A stretch of DNA of 15,746 bases. Source: Clostridia bacterium. GTDB taxonomy: Bacteria; Bacillota_A; Clostridia; Lachnospirales; Lachnospiraceae. Below the pieces are notes generated by a model. The model was not told where the DNA came from. It was given only the letters and a program-made list of their open reading frames with translations, and ran no database searches. How positions within the stretch are numbered: position 1 is the first letter of the stretch; every line of letters starts with the position of its first letter. The stretch is from the NCBI GenBank assembly GCA_012515365.1, contig JAAYYM010000734.1, positions 1 through 15,746 of the forward strand, written 5' to 3'. A program made the position numbers and the translations under genes. This document shows positions 1-8,003 of the stretch, piece after piece.

Positions 1-80
1 ACATTTGATATTCTTCTCTGGATGAAGGATTTAATATCTTACTCTTCTCTTCTACGTGTTGAATTTGTTTTTTTATACGT

Positions 81-584
81 TTATCTCACGCCACAGCATT
101 TCTTGTATTTTTTGCCGGAGCCGCAAGGACATGGATCATTAGGAAATACTTTGGCTTCTTTTACGATTGTAGTTGAAATCTTTTGTTCTTTATAAAGAGC
201 CTTACGCTTATCTTCGTCAAAGATCTTATTCCATTCTTCCAGCTCGTAAAGCCAGTCTGCTTTTGCGCCTACCATATTTTTATAGAGCAACTCCTTATCA
301 AATGCAAGACTTACCTGTGTATCCTCTTCCATTTCCTCGATCGGATTTGCCTCAACCAGACTGTCATTGATTCCGTCAAGGAATCCGACCATCGTCATAA
401 TATCCACTTTATATTTTTTAGCCAGCTCTTTAACGGTACCGGTAACAGCTTCATCAGGTTTCTTTAAAAGCTTCTGATAAATCTCCTTCTCCTTATCAAA
501 ATATGCTGCCCATAATCTCTGTAAATCACCCTTATTTGCTGTTGGCGAATATGCCTTTTCTCTCCATTGTTCTAATAATGCCAT
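81..584 (-). CDS. SEC-C motif-containing small protein
   Basis: A 167-residue soluble protein ending in a SEC-C zinc-binding motif. The motif runs [14 protein letters not shown], with Cys152, Cys154, Cys163 and Cys164 as the presumed metal ligands. It is the same tail found at the C-terminus of SecA, where it binds zinc and helps contact SecB or ribosomes. The first 140 residues are charged and mostly helical and match no SecA domain, so this is not a SecA fragment but a stand-alone SEC-C protein of unknown role. The ATG at 584 is supported by an AGGAAGG site nine bases upstream. A good promoter lies at 642-670, so it is probably transcribed alone. It diverges from the GGDEF gene. No clear terminator is visible between its stop and the window edge. 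Confidence 0.88.
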   Translation of the reverse strand: MALLEQWREKAYSPTANKGDLQRLWAAYFDKEKEIYQKLLKKPDEAVTGTVKELAKKYKVDIMTMVGFLDGINDSLVEANPIEEMEEDTQVSLAFDKELLYKNMVGAKADWLYELEEWNKIFDEDKRKALYKEQKISTTIVKEAKVFPNDPCPCGSGKKYKKCCGVR

Positions 585-641
585 TGTGTTTTACCTTCCT
601 AAATTGTTTTCTCATCTTGCAAAATCCACAAGCTAACGTTT

Positions 642-670
642 ATTATATACTACCTGATCAATTATTTCAA
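642..670 (-). promoter_or_regulatory. sigma-A-type promoter for the SEC-C gene
   Basis: On the minus strand TTGAAA (670-665) is followed after 17 bases by TATAAT (647-642). The -35 matches consensus at five of six positions and the -10 at all six. It lies about 58 bases before the SEC-C start codon. Inferred from consensus only. Confidence 0.6.
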
Positions 671-711
671 CGAATTTCCTATTTTTGATTAATTCTTTTG
701 ATTGATTTCTC

Positions 712-740
712 TTGCACATTTGTTTAGATTTCGTTATGAT
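712..740 (+). promoter_or_regulatory. probable promoter for the LacI-GGDEF gene
   Basis: TTGCAC (712-717), a 17-base spacer and TATGAT (735-740) form a plausible vegetative promoter. The TTG that could open a longer reading frame at 712 is the -35 element itself. This is one reason to place the true start at the ATG at 808. The untranslated leader would be about 60 bases. Confidence 0.5.
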
Positions 741-807
741 TATTTTATTGAACATAGATGTTCTTTACAGATTATCTGCACATTTATGGAAAGTAAAGGG
801 GCTTAAG

Positions 808-3051
808 ATGAAAGATCTAGATAGAAGATTAAATGTCGGAGTTTTTCTCTGTCATCTGAATGCTGAATATGTGATTGATTTAAGCGCCGGAATCATCCAT
901 GCTGCTGCCGATTATGACGTCAACATAAGGATTTTTCCTGCAATGTATGTTTCTGCATATAACAATCCTTCTCAGCCTGCAGAATATGATTATCAGATTA
1001 ATACAATTTATGATTACGCGATTGATGCCCATCTTGATATCATTATCATCTCATTAGGCACTCTTTATTCATTTATTATTCAAGATCAGCCTGAAACCTT
1101 TCTTGATAAATTCAAGGACATGACACTCATCATCATGGAGGAACAAGTCGACGGTTATTATAGTCTGATGTTAGATAACAAAGTAGAGTTTGGAAAATGT
1201 GTCGAGCATCTGATCGTAGATCACGGCTATAAAAAAATTGCATTTATTAATGGAAAGAAAAACAACCGCGACTCTGAAGAACGTCTGGCTGTTTATCTGA
1301 ATCTCATGGAAAAGTATCAGCTTCCTGTTGATCCTTCATGGCTTCCATATGGAAATTTTTCAAAATACTGCGATAATACTATTGATGAATTATTAGATAA
1401 AAACCCGGACCTTGAAGCACTTTGCTGCGCCAATGACATGATGGCTCTTGTATGTTATCGTGTTTTAAAAAAGCGTGGTTTAACGGTTGGAAAAGATATT
1501 GCCATCACCGGTTTTGATGATGTTCTTAGTTCCTTTTCTGCCGAACCGCCCATGTCAACAGTCAGCACCAATGTCCATCTGCTTGGCTATCGTTCTGTTG
1601 TACGTGGCATCGAGGTTTATCATGGCAGAAAGCCCGAAGTAGAGATCATTCCATCTCAGTTTATGCAAAGAGTTTCCTGTGGCTGCTCAAATATCCGCCC
1701 AAATATCTATCATAACTGCCATTATAACATTCAAGAATGTGTTGAGAGGGCTCTTACCTTCACGATGCATCATTTGGATTCCGAACCGCTGACACAAGGA
1801 TTCCGTTCCTATCTGACACAATTATTTGAATTATGTATGAGTTTTGAAACCGGTTTATCAACAGATGAATTTACAGAGCGTTTCTCTTCTCTTTTGAAAA
1901 AAAGTCTGCATGAGGACTGGTTCAATTTACTTAAAAATTATAAGCTTAATTTTGCAATCAAGGATTTCCTGACCCTTGTCATGGCGCATGCAAATGATCC
2001 ATCAGTCAAGCAGTATTTGAATGATCAAATTTCAGCTATGATTGATTTTATTCTTTCAAGTGAAGCTCAGAAAAAAGAAGTTCACGCTTCCGAAGAGCGC
2101 AGACTGCGCTGGCTGACTTCAAGAATTGTACGTGAATCTCTGATCAATGCCAATGACATCAATGCCGTACTTACGCAGATGCTGAATACGCTTCATCTGA
2201 TCGGAATTCGCGCATCCTATCTCTATCTATTTGATGCACCGATCATTCATAATCCCATGAATACCTGGCATAAACCACAACAAATCCAGTTAGTTGCATA
2301 TCATCACGGCCCTGACTGCTTCATCCTGCATGATGAAGAGCGGATAACACCGATTGGTGAGTTATTTGACAATAAACATGTTGCTTCTGACGAACGTCAG
2401 CTTTTATCTGTTTATAATCTGTTTTTAAATAATGAACAGTATGGACTGTTAGTCTGTGATCTGACCGAAGAATATCTTGGTACCGCTTACACAGTGAGCC
2501 TTGAAATCAGTACTGCATTTAAATTTCTGAATATCAACCGCCGTCTGATGAATATTTCTACAACTGACGAGCTGACACATTTATATAATCGAAGAGGCTT
2601 TTTTGATCAGGTGAATTCTCTGGTTTCTATCAATACAGGCAAAACAGGCATTCTGTTTTTTGCAGACCTCGATAATCTGAAAATTATCAACGACTGCTAT
2701 GGACACGAGGCCGGTGATCAGGCCCTGATTAGTGCTGCATCCATTTTAAAGCAAAGTTTCAGACGCAATGACGTCATTGCCAGAATCGGCGGAGATGAAT
2801 TCATTGCCTTTGCACTGCTCGAGGATACCACATTAATCAATCATATTGAAAACAGAATCGATAAGCATACCCTCCATTTTAACAGTGAAAAAAAACTGCC
2901 CTACTTCGTAGAACTTTCTTATGGTTACACTACATTGACCTGTACAAAAGATATTACATTAAATGAAATTATCAAACAGGCTGATGAACTCCTTTATGAA
3001 CGAAAGAAGCAAAAAAGACCTTCTCCATTACGTGGTGAAGGAGAATCATGA
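808..3051 (+). CDS. Cytoplasmic LacI-type ligand-binding domain fused to GGDEF diguanylate cyclase
   Basis: A 747-residue signalling protein predicted to make c-di-GMP from two GTP. Residues about 8-290 resemble the periplasmic-binding-like effector domain of LacI/GalR regulators, including the typical stretch ANDMMALVCYRVLKKRGL and then GFDD. The usual N-terminal DNA-binding helix-turn-helix is absent, and there is no signal peptide or membrane helix, so it should sense a cytoplasmic ligand. Residues about 300-440 are a helical linker that starts with a Cys-rich patch (SCGCS). About 450-590 may be a GAF-like module. The GGDEF domain (about 590-740) has an intact active site (GGDEF 661-665), metal-binding ADLD and GHEAGD motifs, and an inhibitory RxxD site (Arg652-Asp655). 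The ATG at 808 follows AAAGGGG; an in-frame TTG at 712 lies in the promoter. Its ligand is unknown. Confidence 0.88.
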   Translation: MKDLDRRLNVGVFLCHLNAEYVIDLSAGIIHAAADYDVNIRIFPAMYVSAYNNPSQPAEYDYQINTIYDYAIDAHLDIIIISLGTLYSFIIQDQPETFLDKFKDMTLIIMEEQVDGYYSLMLDNKVEFGKCVEHLIVDHGYKKIAFINGKKNNRDSEERLAVYLNLMEKYQLPVDPSWLPYGNFSKYCDNTIDELLDKNPDLEALCCANDMMALVCYRVLKKRGLTVGKDIAITGFDDVLSSFSAEPPMSTVSTNVHLLGYRSVVRGIEVYHGRKPEVEIIPSQFMQRVSCGCSNIRPNIYHNCHYNIQECVERALTFTMHHLDSEPLTQGFRSYLTQLFELCMSFETGLSTDEFTERFSSLLKKSLHEDWFNLLKNYKLNFAIKDFLTLVMAHANDPSVKQYLNDQISAMIDFILSSEAQKKEVHASEERRLRWLTSRIVRESLINANDINAVLTQMLNTLHLIGIRASYLYLFDAPIIHNPMNTWHKPQQIQLVAYHHGPDCFILHDEERITPIGELFDNKHVASDERQLLSVYNLFLNNEQYGLLVCDLTEEYLGTAYTVSLEISTAFKFLNINRRLMNISTTDELTHLYNRRGFFDQVNSLVSINTGKTGILFFADLDNLKIINDCYGHEAGDQALISAASILKQSFRRNDVIARIGGDEFIAFALLEDTTLINHIENRIDKHTLHFNSEKKLPYFVELSYGYTTLTCTKDITLNEIIKQADELLYERKKQKRPSPLRGEGES

Positions 3052-3076
3052 GAATTGTTGACATAGTTAACAATTC
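3052..3076. promoter_or_regulatory. imperfect palindrome over the degV -35 element (possible operator)
   Basis: GAATTGTTGAC and GTTAACAATTC form an 11-base inverted repeat around ATA, with a single mismatch. It begins directly after the GGDEF stop codon and contains the TTGACA -35 of the degV promoter. No T-run follows, so it is not a usual terminator. A repressor binding here would block the promoter. The repressor is not identifiable. Confidence 0.4.
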
Positions 3077-3086
3077 ATTGTAAACT
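3058..3086 (+). promoter_or_regulatory. promoter for degV
   Basis: A perfect TTGACA (3058-3063) is followed after 17 bases by TAAACT (3081-3086), a four-of-six match to TATAAT. It sits about 80 bases before the degV ATG and overlaps the palindrome at 3052-3076. Confidence 0.5.
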
Positions 3087-3108
3087 GATGTAGACAAGAA
3101 CGCTTTAC

Positions 3109-3131
3109 CATGTAGTTTTCTTTTCTACATG
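3109..3131 (+). promoter_or_regulatory. hairpin in the degV leader
   Basis: CATGTAG and CTACATG are a perfect 7-base inverted repeat around a pyrimidine-only nine-base loop. It lies in the 5' leader, about 20 bases before the AAAGGAG ribosome site (3152-3158). It could stabilise the transcript or tune translation. No function is established. Confidence 0.35.
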
Positions 3132-3166
3132 CTTCGTCAAATTTATCACACAAAGGAGTTACTACC

Positions 3167-4003
3167 ATGATCCGTATTATTACCGATAGTTCCAGCGATA
3201 TCACACAGGCTCGCGCAAAGGAACTAAACATTGAGGTTATGCCACTGACCGTTCGTTTTGATGAAGAAGTTTATAAGAGTGGTATTGACATAACAGATGA
3301 TATGTTTTACGAGAAACTGACGACTTATCAGAACCTTCCTACCACCGCTCAGGTAAATCCTTATGATTTTGAAGAAAAGTTTAAGGAATTTCTTGATCAG
3401 GGCGATGAAATCATCTGCATTCTGATTTCCAGCTGCTTAAGCGGAACCTGCCAGTCTGCAACCATCGCAAAGGACTCTTTGGATTCTGATAAAATTACAA
3501 TTATTGATTCACTGAATGTATGCAGTGCGCTTGGACTTTTAACCATTGTAGCTGCCAAAATGCGTGATAACGGTGCAAGTGTAAAAGAGATCACAGATGC
3601 AGTAAATGCATATATTCCAAAGCTTCACCTTTATGTTGCACTGGAGTCACTTGAATATGTCAAAAAAGGCGGACGTATTTCTCCGACAGTCGCTTTCGTC
3701 GGCAGTACACTTGGGTTACACCCAATCGTATCTCTGATTGATGGTAAGATTGAAGTCGTAAAGAAAGCAAAAGGAAAAAAGGCTGCTGCAAAATGGATGG
3801 TTACACAGCTTGCAGAGCTTCCTTCTAAAGAAGGACTTCCCATGTTAATCGGTCATGCTCATGATCTAGAAAAAGGAAACGCTCTGTTAAAGCAGCTCGA
3901 AGAAGCAGGAATCACTAACATTCTATACAATGTCTGCATGGGTCCTACAATCGGAACCTACAGCGGACCAGGCGCAATTGGTATCTTTTATATTTCAGAT
4001 TAA
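3167..4003 (+). CDS. DegV family fatty-acid-binding protein (FakB-like)
   Basis: A 278-residue DegV-fold protein, full length for the family. Members bind one long-chain fatty acid and, as FakB, present it to the kinase FakA, which makes acyl-phosphate for phospholipid synthesis. Family signatures are TDSSSD (residues 6-11), TTAQVNPYDF (59-68), SSCLSGT (88-94) and a C-terminal GPTIGTYSGPGAIGIFY. Thr60 or nearby and Ser92 or nearby would hold the fatty-acid carboxylate. In most DegV proteins the last motif reads THxGPG; here Tyr265 replaces that His. A FakA gene is not in this window, so it may be one of several FakB paralogues. The ATG follows AAAGGAG at a spacing of eight bases. It is co-transcribed with the small membrane protein downstream. 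Confidence 0.9.
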   Translation: MIRIITDSSSDITQARAKELNIEVMPLTVRFDEEVYKSGIDITDDMFYEKLTTYQNLPTTAQVNPYDFEEKFKEFLDQGDEIICILISSCLSGTCQSATIAKDSLDSDKITIIDSLNVCSALGLLTIVAAKMRDNGASVKEITDAVNAYIPKLHLYVALESLEYVKKGGRISPTVAFVGSTLGLHPIVSLIDGKIEVVKKAKGKKAAAKWMVTQLAELPSKEGLPMLIGHAHDLEKGNALLKQLEEAGITNILYNVCMGPTIGTYSGPGAIGIFYISD

Positions 4004-4014
4004 TGGAGGATTTT

Positions 4015-4221
4015 ATGAAACGAGTATTAGCAGTTATTGGCATCATTATACTAGCAGGTCTGTATATTTCCACCTTACTATTCGCGATTTTTGACAATCC
4101 TGACACCTACATACTTTTCCGGGCATCAGTCGCTGCTACAATCGCTGTTCCGGTACTGCTATACGGATACATGATTATTTACCGCCTGTTATCAAAAAAA
4201 GAACCCGATAAAACCAAGTAA
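4015..4221 (+). CDS. Small two-helix membrane protein, unknown function
   Basis: A 68-residue protein with two predicted membrane helices, about residues 4-25 and 35-58, separated by a short polar turn (FDNPDTY) and ending in a charged tail (KKEPDKTK). It belongs to no family I recognise. The ATG at 4015 is chosen because it follows GGAGGA at 4005-4010. An in-frame ATG at 4003 overlaps the degV stop codon but is part of that ribosome site. The gap to degV is only 11 bases, so the two are surely one transcript and perhaps translationally coupled. The transcript ends at the terminator at 4240-4296. A role near DegV in membrane lipid handling is only a guess from position. Confidence 0.72.
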   Translation: MKRVLAVIGIIILAGLYISTLLFAIFDNPDTYILFRASVAATIAVPVLLYGYMIIYRLLSKKEPDKTK

Positions 4222-4239
4222 ATAGTCACTTACATAAGC

Positions 4240-4296
4240 AAGAAAAAATGAGCTGTCGTATCATATCACTACTAAATACGTCGCTCATTTTTTCTT
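4240..4296. terminator. bidirectional rho-independent terminator
   Basis: AAGAAAAAATGAGC (4240-4253) and GCTCATTTTTTCTT (4283-4296) are perfect 14-base inverted copies. The stem extends inward with one bulge and one mismatch (CGTA with TACG). T-rich tails exist on both strands, so it can stop the degV transcript and the convergent ugd-uxs transcript. The uxs stop codon overlaps its right edge. Confidence 0.85.
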
Positions 4297-5227
4297 ATAT
4301 AATGGTTTTGAAATATTCAATTGTCTTAACAAGTCCCTCTTCCAGTGAAATGGTCGGTTCCCAGTCAAGCTCCTTCTTTGCAAGTTCGATAATTGGTTTT
4401 CTCTGCATTGGATCGTCCTGAGGAAGTGACTGATACACAAGCTGTGACTTCTTTCCGGTCAGATCTATGATCTTCTCAGCCAGCTGTTTAATCGTATATT
4501 CGCCCGGATTTCCGAGATTAACCGGACCGGTGAATCCTTTTCTGCTGTTCATCAGACGGATCATACCTTCAATCAGATCATCTACATAGCAGAAGCTTCT
4601 GGTCTGTGAGCCATCTCCATAAATAGTAATATCTTCACCCTTTAATGCCTGCACGATAAAATTCGAAACCACACGCCCATCATTTGGATGCATTCTAGGT
4701 CCATATGTATTAAAAATACGCATTACCTTGATATCTACATCATGCTGTCTGTGATAATCAAAAAATAAAGTTTCAGCAACTCGTTTGCCCTCATCATAGC
4801 AGGAACGGATACCGATCGTATTAACGCATCCACGGTAGCTTTCCGGCTGTGGATGGATTTCCGGATCTCCATAAACCTCACTTGTACTTGCCTGCAGGAT
4901 ACGCGCATGAGTTCTTTTTGCAAGTCCCAGCATATTCATGGCGCCATATACACTGGTCTTTGTCGTCTTGATCGGATTATACTGATAATGGATCGGACTC
5001 GCAGGACACGCCAGATTATAAATCTGATCTACCTCCACATAAAGCGGATTGGTAACATCATGACGGATAAATTCGAAATTAAATTCTTTCATCAGATGTG
5101 CAATATTTTCCTTAGTTCCGGTAAAAAGATTATCTGCACAGATAACGTCATTTCCCTCTCTTACCAGTCTCTCACATAAATGTGAACCTAAAAATCCGGC
5201 ACCGCCGGTTACTAATACTCTATTCAT
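4295..5227 (-). CDS. uxs: UDP-glucuronate decarboxylase (UDP-xylose synthase)
   Basis: A 310-residue short-chain dehydrogenase of the extended NAD-sugar epimerase type. It oxidises UDP-glucuronate at C4, decarboxylates it and reduces the intermediate, giving UDP-xylose in the cytoplasm. The NAD-binding loop is GGAGFLGS (Gly8, Gly11, Gly14). The catalytic residues line up with human UXS at an offset of three: Thr115, Glu117 (STSEVYGDP), Tyr144 and Lys148 (RSCYDEGKR). The distinctive RSCYDEGKR and SFCYVDD motifs argue for UXS rather than UDP-galactose epimerase or dTDP-glucose dehydratase. It has no membrane anchor, unlike eukaryotic UXS. The start follows AGAGGGAA and lies 15 bases after the ugd stop codon, so it is the second gene of a ugd-uxs operon. 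Confidence 0.9.
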   Translation of the reverse strand: MNRVLVTGGAGFLGSHLCERLVREGNDVICADNLFTGTKENIAHLMKEFNFEFIRHDVTNPLYVEVDQIYNLACPASPIHYQYNPIKTTKTSVYGAMNMLGLAKRTHARILQASTSEVYGDPEIHPQPESYRGCVNTIGIRSCYDEGKRVAETLFFDYHRQHDVDIKVMRIFNTYGPRMHPNDGRVVSNFIVQALKGEDITIYGDGSQTRSFCYVDDLIEGMIRLMNSRKGFTGPVNLGNPGEYTIKQLAEKIIDLTGKKSQLVYQSLPQDDPMQRKPIIELAKKELDWEPTISLEEGLVKTIEYFKTII

Positions 5228-5242
5228 CTTTGTTCCCTCTGA

Positions 5243-6571
5243 TTATCTTCCTACACCGATTTGATAGTACTCAAAGCCATCTCGCAGCATGCTTTTCTTT
5301 TCATATTGATTTCTGCCGTCAAATACAATGGGATTTTTCAGCAGTCTGCGTACCTCGTCCATATCCGGACTCCTGAATTCCTTCCACTCTGTTACAAGAA
5401 TCAGTGCATCTGCATCTTTCAGTGCGTCATATTTAGCTGACACATAATTCACACTGTCATTATCCTTAAGATAACATCTCTTTGCCTCATTCATAGCCTT
5501 TGGATCAAATGCATTTACAGTTGCACCGCGTTTTGTCAGCTCATTAATGATCGTGATGGCGGCTGATTCGCGCATATCATCAGTATCCGGTTTAAAAGAC
5601 AGTCCCCAGATCGCAAATGTTTTTCCGCTTAAATCTTCACCAAATCGTTTTACCACCTTCTGTGGAATAACCAGTTTCTGTTTCTTATTGACTTCCTCTA
5701 CAGATTCTAACAGCTGAGGCTGGTATCCATTCACATGGCTTGTACGGATCAGTGCCTGTACATCCTTAGGAAAACAGCTTCCGCCATAGCCACAGCCCGC
5801 ATAGATAAAACTGTAACCGATTCTTTGATCACTGCCGATTCCACGTCTTACTTTATTGACATCTGCGCCAACAATCTCGCAGATATTTGAAATTTCGTTC
5901 ATAAAAGAAATCTTTGTTGCTAACATTGCATTCGCTGTATACTTGGTCATTTCTGCACTTGAAATATCCATTACAATAAAGTTTTCTGTATTTCTGACAT
6001 AAGGAAGATACAGTTCCCGCATCACATCTGCCGCCTGTGGATTATCAACACCAATGACGATACGATCCGGACGCATGCAGTCCGCTACTGCAGTTCCTTC
6101 TTTTAAAAATTCAGGGTTAGAGATCACATCAAAGGTCAAATCGCTGTTTCTTTTATTTAGCTCATCCTGTATTGCTTCTCTGACTTTTTTTGCAGTTCCT
6201 ACCGGAACAGTGGATTTGTCTATGACATACATGTGGTGCTTCATATGTTTACCGATACTAAGCGCTACTTCTTTTACATAATGAAGATCTGCACTTCCAT
6301 CCTCTCCCATCGGTGTTCCAACTGCAATGAAGCAGATATCAGCATGCTCGAGTGCCTCTTCAATCTTAGTCGTAAAATGAAGATGCTTAAGTTCATAATT
6401 TCTCTGTACAAGCTCAGTCAGTCCCGGTTCGAAGATCGGAATGATCCCATTTACCAAACGATCAATCTTGTTTTGATCAACATCCACACACCATACATCG
6501 TTTCCATTATCTGATAAACAGGTACCTGTCACCAGACCTACATAGCCTGTTCCAACAACTGCTATTTTCAT
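5243..6571 (-). CDS. ugd: UDP-glucose 6-dehydrogenase
   Basis: A 442-residue enzyme that oxidises UDP-glucose to UDP-glucuronate with two NAD, the precursor step for the UXS encoded just downstream. The N-terminal Rossmann motif is GTGYVG (residues 7-12). The central domain has NPEFLKEG (152-159) and Lys220 and Asn225 in ATKISFMNE. The nucleophile is Cys266 in [10 protein letters not shown]. The C-terminal UDP-binding domain follows, with [16 protein letters not shown]. Length is normal and all catalytic residues are present. The ATG follows AAGGAG (6583-6578). It has its own promoter at 6685-6713 and an AT-rich leader of about 110 bases. The product could also serve other UDP-glucuronate users elsewhere in the genome. 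Confidence 0.94.
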   Translation of the reverse strand: MKIAVVGTGYVGLVTGTCLSDNGNDVWCVDVDQNKIDRLVNGIIPIFEPGLTELVQRNYELKHLHFTTKIEEALEHADICFIAVGTPMGEDGSADLHYVKEVALSIGKHMKHHMYVIDKSTVPVGTAKKVREAIQDELNKRNSDLTFDVISNPEFLKEGTAVADCMRPDRIVIGVDNPQAADVMRELYLPYVRNTENFIVMDISSAEMTKYTANAMLATKISFMNEISNICEIVGADVNKVRRGIGSDQRIGYSFIYAGCGYGGSCFPKDVQALIRTSHVNGYQPQLLESVEEVNKKQKLVIPQKVVKRFGEDLSGKTFAIWGLSFKPDTDDMRESAAITIINELTKRGATVNAFDPKAMNEAKRCYLKDNDSVNYVSAKYDALKDADALILVTEWKEFRSPDMDEVRRLLKNPIVFDGRNQYEKKSMLRDGFEYYQIGVGR

Positions 6572-6609
6572 CTTGATCTCCTTACTATCCGTAAATTTAA
6601 TTAAGTCTG

Positions 6610-6661
6610 TTTTACTATTTTGTAGATTTATAAATTTTTATTTTACTCATTTTGTTTTACT
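6610..6661 (-). repeat. three AGTAAAA repeats in the ugd leader
   Basis: On the minus strand AGTAAAA occurs at 6661-6655, 6647-6641 and 6616-6610, inside the untranslated leader of ugd. The last copy extends to the 10-mer AGTAAAACAG (6616-6607), which also occurs in the leader of the VanZ gene (7902-7893). The region is very AT-rich, so chance is possible. It could be a binding site or an RNA element. Confidence 0.3.
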
Positions 6662-6684
6662 AATCTGTAATTTTTTTCTTATCT

Positions 6685-6713
6685 ATTATAGCAAACTGAA
6701 ATTTAATATGCAA
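6685..6713 (-). promoter_or_regulatory. promoter for ugd-uxs
   Basis: A perfect -10 TATAAT (6690-6685) lies 17 bases after TTGCAT (6713-6708), a -35 that keeps the key TTG. The start point would be near 6678, giving a leader of about 105 bases. The VanZ transcript could also read in from upstream, since no terminator is seen between them. Confidence 0.5.
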
Positions 6714-6740
6714 TGTCTGAATTTTCTATTATCTGTAAAA

Positions 6741-7862
6741 TCAATGTTTTGATGCGCGTTTTTTCGTGATTACTTTGTCATGTTTTCTTTGTTCTTTATT
6801 CATTTCTCTGTGCGTTCTGGGCGTCAGCAGATACACGACTGTAAGCAGCAGCACCGCCCCCAAAATATCAAAGCCGACATCTCTAAGAGCACCGTCTCTG
6901 CCCGGTACAAACAGCTGGTGTATTTCATCACCAACTGCCACTACCACCGTCGACACAAGTGACAGTATAAACACTAGTCTTCTTCGCAACCCTCTTTCTC
7001 GTAAAAAATAGAAAAATGCACCCGCCAGAACTGCATATTCACTCATATGTGCAAGTTTACGAATGACCGGATTCAGATTTTCTATGATCTCTGCCTGCCT
7101 GGCTTCTGACAGACTGCCCGGAAGAATCGCATCTGCCACATGCACAATCTGTGTCGTGATAAGTGTACTCGCTGCGCCGGACTCCGGCCCCGGTTCTGCC
7201 GAAAAACCAAAGATCACTGCTAAAAGCACAAGGATTGGTAAAGCCTGCACAAATGGGCGAATCGGACCTCCGAATTTCAAATACAGATTCCAGATGCACC
7301 ACAGTATAAATACAATTATATAGCCGGCAAAAGAACCTGCCGTATTCAAAATTATATCATCTAATTCAAAAAAGCCCATTCCACATTTGAGCTGCGTCGT
7401 TTCGATAGCAAGACTCGTCAATGCTCCCAACAGAATGATGTTGTAAAACTTTCCGCAACGTCCTTTGTAAACCCACATAAGCAGTGCAAAAAATACACCA
7501 AATGGAATAAACAGCAACAGATTTTCAAAGGCCAGTGCCACCAATGCTACCGATCCCCTCAGGGTCGCTCCTAGCTCAAGATTCAAGCCTTCTCTGCTTC
7601 CTGCCTCTCTTGATAACAGGGTGATTGCTATTAAAAAATAGCCATAAACACCCGCAAGCGAAATCAAAAGTCCCTCATATAGGACTTTCAATGGCTTCGT
7701 TTGTTTTCTTCCTTTTTTCTTTAAATGATACACAAGTCTATATATAACATAAAGAAATACTGTGATGAACAATACCCAGACACCTGTCACAAATGCGCTA
7801 TTATTATGACGGCACCAGGTCACCAGTATCTCACGTAAGGCAATCCTTAATAACTCCCGCAT
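6741..7862 (-). CDS. Membrane protein with two tandem VanZ-like domains
   Basis: A 373-residue integral membrane protein with about nine predicted helices. Two VanZ-type units are present. Unit 1 (about 60-195) has NLLLFIPFG (114-122), ETTQL (154-158) and DDIILNTAG (168-176), the pattern of classical VanZ proteins. Unit 2 (about 205-347) has FSAEPG, RKLAHMSEYAVLAG (268-281), DEIHQLFVPGRDG (312-324) and RDVGFDILG (327-335), the pattern of the short VanZ/YoaI-like group. VanZ gives low-level teicoplanin resistance by an unknown mechanism, but most homologues have no tested role, so resistance should not be assumed. A basic tail (KHDKVITKKRASKH) should face the cytoplasm. The ATG follows TTGGAG. 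It lies upstream of ugd-uxs on the same strand, suggesting an envelope role. Confidence 0.85.
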   Translation of the reverse strand: MRELLRIALREILVTWCRHNNSAFVTGVWVLFITVFLYVIYRLVYHLKKKGRKQTKPLKVLYEGLLISLAGVYGYFLIAITLLSREAGSREGLNLELGATLRGSVALVALAFENLLLFIPFGVFFALLMWVYKGRCGKFYNIILLGALTSLAIETTQLKCGMGFFELDDIILNTAGSFAGYIIVFILWCIWNLYLKFGGPIRPFVQALPILVLLAVIFGFSAEPGPESGAASTLITTQIVHVADAILPGSLSEARQAEIIENLNPVIRKLAHMSEYAVLAGAFFYFLRERGLRRRLVFILSLVSTVVVAVGDEIHQLFVPGRDGALRDVGFDILGAVLLLTVVYLLTPRTHREMNKEQRKHDKVITKKRASKH

Positions 7863-7921
7863 AGATTAATCTCCAATATTCATTTAAATCATCTGTTTTA
7901 CTTTATCATACTTTATGCAGA

Positions 7922-7950
7922 TTTACAAATTACATTCTGTCCGATATAAT
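7922..7950 (+). promoter_or_regulatory. promoter for the GH9 lipoprotein gene
   Basis: TTTACA (7922-7927), a 17-base spacer and TATAAT (7945-7950) make a near-consensus promoter. The leader is about 45 bases and ends with GAAAGGA at 7988-7994. The 140-base gap to the divergent VanZ gene must also hold that gene's promoter; on the minus strand only weak candidates near TATGAT (about 7910) are seen. No convincing CcpA site was found. Confidence 0.62.
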
Positions 7951-8003
7951 GAATTCAAATAATGTAATTTATTAGAAATTGGTCAATGAAAGGAACTGTC
8001 TGT

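Noticed and set aside
712..807. Longer N-terminus for the LacI-GGDEF protein from a TTG at 712
   Set aside because: The TTG is the -35 of a plausible promoter and the extra 32 residues precede a good ribosome site and ATG at 808.
6766..7323. Open frames opposite and within the VanZ gene
   Set aside because: The VanZ frame has clear membrane helices and domain motifs; the others are shadows with unlikely composition.
7863..8003. CcpA (cre) site for carbon repression of the GH9 gene
   Set aside because: No stretch fits the cre consensus within two mismatches in the promoter region.
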